Part shown: positions 55,260 through 64,000 of the stretch, one piece after another | How the letters are laid out: each line of letters begins with the position of its first letter | How positions within the stretch are numbered: the first letter of the stretch is position 1 | Assembly: GCA_025766275.1 (NCBI GenBank) | Contig: JAFKAC010000081.1 | Location: forward strand, 1 to 64,000 | DNA length: 64,000 nt | Reading direction: 5' to 3' | Source: Lactarius indigo | Lineage: Eukaryota > Basidiomycota > Agaricomycetes > Russulales > Russulaceae | Translations under genes and position numbers: made by a program | The notes under the pieces: generated by a model | Databases searched by the model: none | What the model was told of the DNA's origin: nothing | What the model saw: the letters and a program-made list of their open reading frames with translations, nothing else

Positions 55260-56988
55260 ATGACTGGACGACCATCATGATGGCTCAGCGCCCAGCCTCC
55301 ACCCTCGAGCCTCTCTTCGCATCTCTATCCTATGCTCTTGTATGAGCAGAGTTTATTTTGACTAGATCCCATGTTGCTTGCTATGTCAAGTCTTCCCACC
55401 AGAACGACCCCAGCCGCACAGTCCTCAAAATCTGGAAAGGTTCGTCCGTTGAATGTCTTTCCACTGACCACACTGACCCACATTCGATGCGACAGGAGCT
55501 CGATGAACTCGTGGATAATTGGACACCAAAACCGCTAGGTGCCGCGCTCACCGCAGAAGAATAATCCGATCTCGCGATCTCGCGCCCGTACCCGTCATCT
55601 CTGGTGCAAACGGGACCAAGCAGAGACTTGTCAGCAGCGGTAAGCAGGTTTTTAATCTTGTGAGCTACAACTTGACAGGCCTCGCTGGCAGCGAAACTGT
55701 CAAAGGTGCACGCGATAGGCCTCCGAAACCATGGTGTCGGTAGCTGTGGTTCTCCTGGATTCTACGATACTATTGGTGCGTGCCTGTAGTATCAAAGCGC
55801 TCTTTCTCTGATCAACAATTTCATTTGGAGATGTCCACATGGACCTTGAGCGCGACATCGCAGACTTCTTCAGCACAGGGGCTTCTACTCTGTACTCGCA
55901 GGGATTCTCGACAATACCTTACATGATATCTGCGTTCGCAAAGCGGGGCGACATCATCACCGGGGTATCAATTTTGGCATCCAGAAGGGCCTACAAATCT
56001 CGCGTTCTACGGTTCGCTGGTTCAATCATAATGGTCTGAAGAATCCCGAAGACGTGTTTCTGAGCGTCGAGAAAAAATGTCGGAAACTTCGCGGACCTGT
56101 TACACGATGATTCACTGTCACCGAAGGTATCTTCAAGAAGGATACCGCCATGGTCGATTTACCAGAACTGTAAGTTGTGCGCGATCAGAGACAGTACCGT
56201 CGCATCCTGACTTGGTGAATATATGAAGCGCAAGTACAAGCATTCCTGATGAGAGCATCTCCTTTGGCACAGTAGGCCAAACCGGACGGAGTCTTGCAGA
56301 ACTATATAATGTCCCCGTATGCGTCTCCTTTACTTCGCATTGTATTGTGTTTACTCAACTCAACCGCAAAGGCCACGCGAATAGACATGATCGCCAGATC
56401 AGTCAAAACGGGCTCAACTCATCAGGCGGATTCTGCGCGGGCTCGCGTATCGTGGTGGATCACCAGCGCATCAACGGCACATCCTTCGTCTTTTCTGCCT
56501 CAGTCCCGGCGCTCCTCGCTGTCTCCGCCTTGGAGGGTATCAACATCCTGCGCAACACGCCGTCGATCCTGAGCACTCTGCAGGGGAACGTGCGCGTGAC
56601 CCGGGCCGTTCTTGACTAGATCGAAGCGATCATGATCCCTTCGCATACCGCCTCGCTGATCATTCACATCCACCTGCGGTCTGCGGCGACGCTTTCTGCA
56701 TCCACATCCGCACCTGCGAAACCGCCGAACCCCGCGACACCCGCGCCGCGGGATGCGCCTTGGTTCGACATAGCGGGCGAGGAGCGCTTGCTGTAGGACA
56801 TCGTGGACGAGACGCTTGCACAGGGTATATGGATCACGTGGGCGCGGCGGTTGCGTGGACAGGAGCTCGTTGAGGCACGTCCGAGTATCGGCCTTGCTGT
56901 CGCGGTTGCATTGTCACGCAAGGAGTGCGAACGCGCTGCTGGCGTCATCAAGTCGGCCGTCGTGAAGGTGCTGACGAAGCGCAAATGA
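55260..56988 (+). pseudogene. LCB1-4: broken LCB1 copy
   Basis: It matches LCB1 exon by exon but is strongly decayed. There is a stop in the N-terminal membrane region, a shortened exon 1, frameshifts near 55560 and 55730, loss of VADR in RGDIIVADRGIN, a changed start of exon 4, and in-frame stops in the last exon (VLD-stop, ERLL-stop). The last 61 codons (56803-56988) read through to SAVVKVLTKRK. Its 5' flank and exon 1 are almost identical to LCB1-2 (23740-24180), linking units 2 and 4. Confidence 0.86.
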
Positions 56989-57380
56989 GTGCGCTTGCTG
57001 CCCCCACGCCCCGATCCGGAGCTTTCCCGTCATGTTTTTGCCTATTTTCTCCACCTATTACAGTTTATGTCTGTCACCTCAGGTAGATCGCTACAGTATC
57101 TTTATTATAGTAATACACGCATGCGGTTAAGCATCAGCTAGGAAACATCGAATGTTACAAGTCGTGTCGATCAGCAACTCGTGCTTCTCCGCACTGGGTT
57201 GAACGCCGGCTTCCTTCTGAAGGTATATATGGCTCACGGGATGTGGAGGTGCATATTCTGTGACGTTCATTAATTCATCAATTCCTCAGCATCGCCAACT
57301 ACGGCTTCGTCTAGTAGTTACACAAAAAAAATTGATATGACAGTAATAGATCTCTGCGCTGGAACGTAGACACATATAAG

Positions 57381-60300
57381 CTATGGCTGATCCACAGAAC
57401 CATGTTCTAACAGTAATTTCGTCATTCCATTGTGTCCTTTAGACGAGGCCACTTCGAATGGCCTCTTACCTTCTCCATTCTTCTCACCTACATTCGCTCC
57501 GTGGCTGAGTAGCAATCGAGCGACCTCGACTAACCCCTGGGATGAGGCTTTATGTAACGGAGTCGAGTGGTTGTTGTCACATGCATTTGGGTCCGCCCCA
57601 TGTTCCAGTAGTCGCTGCATCATGTTGACCGCCCCCGGGCGAAGAGCATATTCGGATATGATGAAGTATAACGGAGTTTCGCCTTCGTTAGTCCGCGAGT
57701 TGACGTCTGCATTGTGTTCGAGCAGCATTCGGACAACCTCGTGTTCGATATTGGCTGCCGCCACGTGCAGTGGTGTCAGCCCATCATCCCTCCGAGCATT
57801 TGGATCTGCGCCGTGATTGAGTAGCCACCGCATGATGTCGACGCGTCCAAACATCGACGCAGTGTATAGCGGAGTCCTATCTACGTCACCTCGGACATCT
57901 ACAACCGCACCGTGCTTGTAGAGTAAATTCGCGACATCGAAGTGTCTCTTGTACACAGCTGCCGGAAGCGGCGCTAGGATGCGACCACCACGAAAATTTA
58001 CTTGTTCGGGGTGCTTCACGATAAGACGTTCTACCAGGTCATAAAATCCACAGAATGCCGCATAGTAAAGCGGGGAACCAACACCCCCTGACCCAGGGTG
58101 CGAGAAAAAGGCCCAGCGTTCGTCCACATTGTGCACCCGGAGCCACGCTGCGAAGTGCGGCTTCGAGCTGTCAAATAGGTCGTCCATCCCATCGTCTACG
58201 CGTGATGACACCTTCTCGAATCGTGCATGGTCCACCCAGTGTCGAGCAGCGTATTTCACCAGAGGGAACACATCGGCATCAGCATGTTCGTCAAGCCGGA
58301 GTAGCGTCCCCAAGCATGCCTGCACAAGGATAGTATGCGCAGCCTCGAGATCGATATGAAATCGTGAAACATCGCCTTGAGACTGGGTGAGACGAGCCGA
58401 CGTCAGGTATTCTTTCACCGAAAAGTGCGAGAATTGCACCACCCGCGAACCACCCCGAGGGACGATGGCGATCAAACTTGAACATGTCGAAAGTACAGCT
58501 TCCTCCTGGTCGTCCCACCGCCAGTCGTCTTTCAACTTCGGGATCCCTCCCAAGCTCGACGCTTGAAAATCGAATGCCAGTAGTTCCGCGAGCTCCTCGA
58601 CTCGAAGCGGTCGGACAGCTACAGCAAGGCACTGTAACAGACGATGGGCGTTATCCTTTTGAGCCTTATTGATGCCCCTCAATATCCGTTCATATGTCTC
58701 GTCCAGGGACTCAGGCAACTCGTTGAGAAATTGACGCAGGTTCTGGGGGAAACAGTGCCGCAGCGCGTCTAACTGACAAAACACCCATCTGAACCTGCAC
58801 AGCAACATAAGAAACTATTGTTAGTATAGAATAGCCTGATGGTCTCACATTCCGTCAGATCTTTCTGTCAGCGTCTCGATCACAAGCTTTTTATCGTCTG
58901 CTCTCCATCTCTTCATCGCCGTACTTGGGGACGAGTTGACGACACTTTGAACGTAGTCGGCGATGTCCGATGTTTGTCCACTTTCGTCATGCAGGGAAAC
59001 CGAACGAGATGCGAGCGGGTCAAGGACAGCTCGGATGTCGACCTCTGGGCGACTTGTCGCGCAAATATGAAGTCCTTGCAGGCGAAGCTCGACGAGTTCC
59101 TTCACGAGTTGGAGGACCTCATCGCGAGGAGACGGAATCCCGGGCGAGTCTGGACATTCGTCGAGCGCATCCAGGACGATGAAAACTGACCCCTGTCCCG
59201 GTAGTCTCAGCATCTCTTTCAGGCATTCTTTCAAAGTGTCGTCACTCGGCTGTCGAGTGCCATTTTCGTGTGCTTTATAAACGCGGTGGAGAATGTCGCA
59301 AGAAGGACTAGAGCGAGTAGAAAGCTGGAATACGAGAGAAAGTAGTAGGTGGTGACAAGTTTGCTTGGTGAGATCCTTGAAGTCGAAGTAAAAGTAGGCC
59401 ATGATGGCCAATCCAGCTTCGCATGCAACCATGATGTCGTGAATGACAGAGGAACTGGCGGGTAATAAGTTCAGACAGGAAGCAGGCTCAGAACAACATA
59501 CCAGATAACACTTTTCCCGGAGCCCGCTACAGAAATCGGAGTCCATCAGAAAACGCGAGCATGAAAAACGCCGATAAAAGCGCACGTTTTCCGTGGATCC
59601 ACAAGAGGGAGCCAGTGGACTTCCATTCGATGAAGATACTGCCTTGGAAAAACCACACGGCCGTACCCTTGTGCTGAGCCTTTTGTGCGATGTTGTGATT
59701 TGTGGACGGATCTGCGGGAGAGAGCCACATTCGTAGTAACTGCTGTATTTGATTCCCTGTGAGCAGGTATAAGCGTGAGCCGAAAGCAATGGCAACGGGA
59801 GGAGATGACGAACACTTGACTTGGTCTACGTCGTTTGCTGTCTGTTGGATAATCAATTTTGATCCTTCGCTGACTGAAAGTAATAACGTTAGAATGTATG
59901 GGTGAATGACTGGACATGCATCACGCACCGTCAATGACGACTTGGACCTTTTCATCAACACCTTGTACTCTGTGGCCTATATCCTCCACTTTGTCGCCCA
60001 CATCGTCTACCTTGTCGCCCATGTCGTCCACTTTACCGTCGACTACTTTCACGCCATCGTGGACAATATGTGTGACCTTCAGCACCTCGGCAAGCGCCAT
60101 CCGAGCCTCCTCTTGCGTCAGTCGGTCTAGCTTCTTGACCGCGTCCTCCAGATCGGTATTTCCGGCCAATTTCTTCAGGAACTTTTCTATGTATACTCCA
60201 GTGGGGATTGAAAGACGACTAATCGGAAACTCACTTGCTGATCCCCGCCTCAGCTCTTTAGTTGCAATCCCAAAGATCGTAAGCACCTCCACCATTATCT

Positions 60301-60873
60301 TCGTGATTATGTTTGTCATTGCCGCAGTCGGTGTCACCTCTGTGTAAGTTTCGAGCCGGTTAAAAAAGAAGCCTATGCGTTCGAAGAGCTCTGCGAGATT
60401 ATCTTCGCTGGCCGCAACATCCTTAGCTACCTATAAGACCTTCAACATCAGGACAATCGGCCTAAAGAATAGATAGGGTACTCACTAAAAGGAAGATACC
60501 GATGCCTGCGAAGATCGCTTTCGCAGGGGAAAACACCTACAAAATATAGATCAGAGAGGTCCACATTTGGTCAAATGTCGATACTTACCAGACCGACGCC
60601 CTCGGAGACGGCGGCAGAAAATGCGTACAGGACGTTCACGGTCGGGATCAGCCACTTTGTCAATCGGTCATCGCCACTGTGAGCTTGGTCGAATTCGCGA
60701 ACTTGGTCTTGAAGAATGGTAAGGATAGCACTAGTTGAGTCGCATGATTGTAACTGGGAGGCGAGTGGGTGCGCAATAAGATTTTTTTTTGTCTGCTTTT
60801 GGTACGATTTCAAGGCGGCATTGAAAATGACCTGGAAGCGTGAGGAAGCTGCTGTGGAAGCCACCTGGGACAT
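57381..60873 (-). CDS. NLR-4: Goodbye - coiled coil - NACHT - ankyrin STAND receptor
   Basis: Complete paralogue with open frames. It starts MSQVASTAASSRFQVIFNA at 60873. I preferred this ATG over an in-frame one at 60978 because it aligns with the starts of NLR-1 to NLR-3. The coiled coil (59923-60042) has the same five heptads as NLR-1. Walker A GSGKS is formed across the splice near 59520. Walker B is VFIVLDALDECPD (about 59170), followed by CATSRPEVDIRAVLDPLASR and winged-helix HFSVKEYLTSARLTQSQG. About seven ankyrin repeats (RTPLYTASMFGRVDIMRWLL, LTPLHVAAANIEHEVVRMLL and others) end LLLEHGSVDQP. The ankyrin part resembles NLR-3 more than NLR-1, while the N-terminal half resembles NLR-1, so it may be a recombinant. 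Confidence 0.88.
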
Positions 60874-61285
60874 AGGAAAAGTGGCAACTGTGGAGGAATC
60901 GAGGATGATCTTGATCTGTGTATAGGTGAGGGTAGGGAGACTGTGCGGATGGCGTGCATCGCCTCGTAAGTTAGTCAACCGGTCAAGCTTCCTAACTCGG
61001 CGCCAGTGAGCGCCAATGCATGCGCATGAATGATAGACACCTCAGGATAAGAATGTAATATCTATGAGCCTGGGTACAAACTCATGTGGGACGCTTCGTT
61101 CCTCATATAAGAACCCGTCCTCGATAGCTTGGAATCGCGTACACTGGCGGGTTCAAGTTCGTGACCGACCGATGCAGTGAACTCACTATCTCACTGTCGG
61201 CCCGCCCACCCGTCGAGACTGCGACTGAGCGCCGCAGAAGGAGACTCCCGCTTACGTCGCGTTCACTCCGATCCGGCCACCAGCG

Positions 61286-62955
61286 ATGTCTTCAGCCTCC
61301 GCCCTCGAGCCTCTCTTCGTATTTCTATCCTATGCTCTTTTACGAGCGGGGTCTTTTTATTAAAAAAAACGAGATACCTTGGTCCCATGTCGTTGCTCGC
61401 TACGTCAACTCTTCCCACCTGAACAACCCCAGTCGCACTTCTTGGCCCTCTTCGCCATTCGCACCCCCTTCAGCCCCGTACCCGTGCATATAACGGCGAA
61501 ATGTACTTTATTCAGTTTTCTGGAAGGGTTTGTTCATTGAGTAACCTTCTGCTGACCCACACTGACCCACTTTCGACGCGACAGGAGGTCGACGAACTCG
61601 TGGATGAATGGACACCATAACCCCTAGGTTCCCCGCTCATCCCAGAAGAGCATTCCGATATTGCGTCCATACCCATCATCTCTGGTGCAAACGGGCTGGC
61701 CGTAACTCACCAACACGGGTAAGCAAGTTGTCAACGTTGCGAGCCACAACTTCACGGGTCTCACTGGCAATGAAACTATCAAAGTGCGCGCAATAGAGAC
61801 GCCTCCGAAAACGTGGTTTTGGTAGCTGTGGCCCTCCTGGGTTCTACGGTACTATTGGTGCGTTCCTGTGCTATTGATGCGCTTTTTCTCTGATTGACAA
61901 TTTCGGTTTGGAGATGTCCACATGGACTTTGAGCGCGACATCTCCGCCTTTGCAAAGCGTGGCGACATCATTGTCGCCGACCGGGGTATCAATCTTGTTG
62001 TCCACAAGGGCTTGGATCTTTCGCGTTCTACGATTCGCAGGTTCGATCACAACGATCTGAAGAGCCTCGAAGACGTACTCTTAAGCGTCGAGAAAGAACG
62101 TCGAAAACGTCGCGGACCTGTCACAAGACGATTCATTGTCACCGAGGGCGTCTCTGAACAGGATGGGGCCATGGTTGATTTACCTAAAGTAATAAGTTGT
62201 ATGTGACCAGGTACAGTGCCGTTGCATTCTGATTTCGGTACAGTAGGCCGAACCGGACGCAGTTTTACGGAACGGCATAGCGTCGGTATGCGTCTCCTTT
62301 GTTTCGCTTTGTCGTGTGTTGGCTCAACTCAACCGCAAAGGCCATGCAAACAGAAATGAACTCGGATCAGTTGCCAACGGGCTCAACTCGTCGGGGGGTT
62401 TCTGCGCGGGTTCACGTATCGTCGTTGATCGTCAGCACATCAACAGCACCTCCTTCGTATTCTCCGCAGCGGCCCCGGCGCTCCTCACGGTCTCCGCCTC
62501 AGAAGATATCAACATCCTGCAGAACACACCATTGATCCTGAGCACCCTGCAGGGGAACGTGCACGCGATCCGAGCTGTTCTTGACCGGGTCGAGGCGAGC
62601 TCCATCCTCTCGCATGCCGCTTCCCCGATCATTCATATCCACCTACGTTCTGCGGCGACGCTTTCTGCGTCCACACCCGCGCCTGTGAAACCGCCGAACC
62701 CTGCGACACCTGCGCTGCGGGATGCGCCTTCGTTCGATATAGCGGGCGAGGAGTACCTGCTGCATGACATCAGGGACGAGACACTTGCGCATGATGTATG
62801 GATCACGCGCACGCGCCGGCTGCGCGGGCAGGAGCTCGTTGAGGCACGTCCGAGCACCCGCCTCACTGTCACGGCGGCCCTGTCGCGCAAGGTGTGCGAA
62901 CGCGTTGTTGGCGTCGTCAGCCGCCGTAGCGAAGGTGCTGACGAAGCGCAAATAA
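61286..62955 (+). pseudogene. LCB1-5: broken LCB1 copy
   Basis: Same exon layout. Starts MSSASALEPLFVFLSYALL at 61286. Defects: a stop soon after the membrane segment, stops in exon 2, a deletion that joins DFERDI directly to SAFAKRGDIIVADRGINL (losing the EFLGTEASILYSQGFSTIP part), loss of most of exon 4, and a frameshift in the last 20 codons. The last exon is otherwise well preserved (62316-62930). A plus-strand read-through frame extends to 63032 because of the shift. Confidence 0.86.
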
Positions 62956-63367
62956 GCGCGCCTGCTTCCCCAACGCGCCGATCTGGAGCTCTTCCATTAT
63001 TTTTTTGCCTTATTATTTCCCACCCGTTATAGTTTATATCTGTCGCCTCAGGTAGAACGCTATAGTATCCTTATTATAGTAATACACGCTTGCGGTTAGG
63101 CATCAACTCGGAAACATTGGACGCTTGTTACTAAGTTGTGTCGATATGCAACTCGTGCTTCACCGCATGGGGTCGAATGCCGACTTCCTCAGGGTATATA
63201 TAGCTCGCGGGATATCGAAAACAGACTCGTGGGTATTCTGTGGGGTTCGACAACCCATCAACTCCTCAACATTGCCAACTCCGGCTTTGTCTAGCGGTTA
63301 CACAAAAAATTCTGATATTACAGTAATAGATATCTGCGTCTCGGTAGCTAAAACAAGGACACATAAG

Positions 63368-64000
63368 CTATGGCTGAGCCACAGAACCATGTTCTAACAG
63401 TAGTTTCCTCATTTCATCGTGTCCTTTAGATGAGGCCACTTGGAATGGCGTCCTGCCTTCCCCGTCCCTCTCATCGACGTTCGCTCCGTGGCTGAGTAGC
63501 AATCGAGCGACCTCGAGTGACCCCTTGGACGAGGCTTGATGTAGCGGAGTCGACTGATTGTTGTCACATACATTTGGGTCCGCCCCGTGTTCCAGTAGTC
63601 GCTGCACCACGTCGACCGCCCCCCAGAAATGACCATTTGTGGATATGGTGCGGTATAACGGAGTTTCGCCTTGGTGACACCGCGAGTTGATGTCTGCATT
63701 GTGTTCGAGCAGCATTTGGACTGCCTCGCGTTGAATATTGGCTGCCGCCACGAGCAGTGATGTCCGCCCGTTATTTCTCCGAGCATTTGAATCTGCGCCA
63801 TGATTGAGTAGCCACCGCATGATGTCGACGCGTCCGTTGATTGACGCAGTAAATAATGGAGTTCTCTCTTCGTCACCTCGGACATCCACGACCGCACCAT
63901 GCTTGCGGAGTAAATTCGCGAGACCGAAGTGTCCCTTGTGCAACGCTGCCGGAAGCGGGGCTAATAGGCAACCACCACCTGCATTTACTTGTTCGGGGTG
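63368..64000 (-). CDS. NLR-5, 3' end only (ankyrin repeats), runs off the right edge
   Basis: The visible part encodes ankyrin repeats and the C-terminus: LPAALHKGHFGLANLLRKHG, ERTPLFTASINGRVDIMRWL, RTSLLVAAANIQREAVQMLL, TPLYRTISTNGHFWGAVDVV, STPLHQASSKGSLEVARLLL, and RTPFQVASSKGHDEMRKLLL, ending EHGSVAQP. The frame is open to the window edge. It is the same position and orientation as in the other units, so a full NLR gene is expected beyond 64000. Confidence 0.85.
   Translation of the reverse strand, partial: HPEQVNAGGGCLLAPLPAALHKGHFGLANLLRKHGAVVDVRGDEERTPLFTASINGRVDIMRWLLNHGADSNARRNNGRTSLLVAAANIQREAVQMLLEHNADINSRCHQGETPLYRTISTNGHFWGAVDVVQRLLEHGADPNVCDNNQSTPLHQASSKGSLEVARLLLSHGANVDERDGEGRTPFQVASSKGHDEMRKLLLEHGSVAQP

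Larger units (their letters stand above)
15976..64000. repeat. Tandem segmental array of LCB1-NLR units (five units, last one incomplete)
   Basis: The same gene order recurs: LCB1 (+), a 390-415 bp spacer, then an NLR (-), followed in units 1-3 by the [SDR fragment - LCB1 C-terminal fragment] block that leads into the next unit. LCB1 copies end at 17805, 26170, 49107, 56988 and 62955. The facing NLR 3' ends are at 18195, 26558, 49524, 57381 and 63368. Spacer and intron sequences are also conserved, so this is DNA-level duplication. Unit 2 is lengthened by a 13.4 kb nested transposon insertion, and unit 5 runs off the right edge. Confidence 0.93.

Noticed and set aside
23967..62955. LCB1 copies considered as processed (reverse-transcribed) pseudogenes
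   Set aside because: They keep introns at the same positions and share flanking spacer sequence with the intact gene, so they arose by DNA duplication.

Overview
The window looks like nuclear DNA of a filamentous basidiomycete, most likely an agaricomycete. Genes carry several short (about 50-60 nt) GT-AG introns, and the mobile DNA includes a Plavaka-type DNA transposon and a chromodomain Ty3/gypsy retroelement. The duplicated immune-receptor genes have the fungal Goodbye-NACHT-ankyrin architecture. I cannot name the species.

Bases 1-15975 are a sparse 'core' region. It holds a PHO13-type HAD phosphatase (2373-3723 +), the TFIID/SAGA histone-fold subunit TAF6 (6066-7570 -), a secreted protein with a tandem array of N-glycosylation sequons (9600-10897 +), and a large disordered coiled-coil protein (13265-15886 -). 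That last gene is head-to-head with, and only 89 bp from, a complete serine palmitoyltransferase subunit 1 gene (LCB1, 15976-17805 +). The stretches between these genes are long and I recognise nothing in most of them.

Bases 15976-64000 are a tandem array of about 10 kb units. The core of each unit is an LCB1 copy on the + strand facing an NLR-type receptor (Goodbye domain, heptad coiled coil, NACHT, ankyrin repeats) on the - strand. The two genes are tail to tail with a conserved 390-415 bp spacer. I count five units, the last cut by the right edge. Only the first LCB1 is intact. LCB1 copies 2-5 keep their intron positions but carry stops, deletions and frameshifts. The NLR copies stay open in units 1, 3 and 4, and unit 5 is open as far as visible. 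Units 2-4 are also preceded by the same decayed pair: an N-terminal short-chain dehydrogenase fragment and an LCB1 C-terminal fragment. The array therefore grew by DNA-level segmental duplication.

The NLR of unit 2 is split by a 13.4 kb insertion (29484-42858) with a nested structure. A Plavaka-type transposon carries an apparently intact transposase (39484-42700 +) and a divergent DUF6532-like gene (-). Inside the DUF6532-like gene sits a full-length chromovirus-type LTR retrotransposon (30314-37493). Its two 430 bp LTRs are identical by eye and it has a CCTCA target duplication. The retrotransposon has an 11-nt sequence next to the 5' LTR that is complementary to a site inside the LTR (a Tf1-like self-priming layout). 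Its 5' leader has no AUG for about 700 nt, and its polyprotein has an extra C-terminal region of about 480 residues beyond the chromodomain.

The most interesting idea is that the linked LCB1/NLR pair is a sphingolipid-enzyme-plus-receptor locus, possibly a guard or allorecognition system, that has expanded and diversified. This is an inference from arrangement and decay pattern. The sequence alone does not show function.
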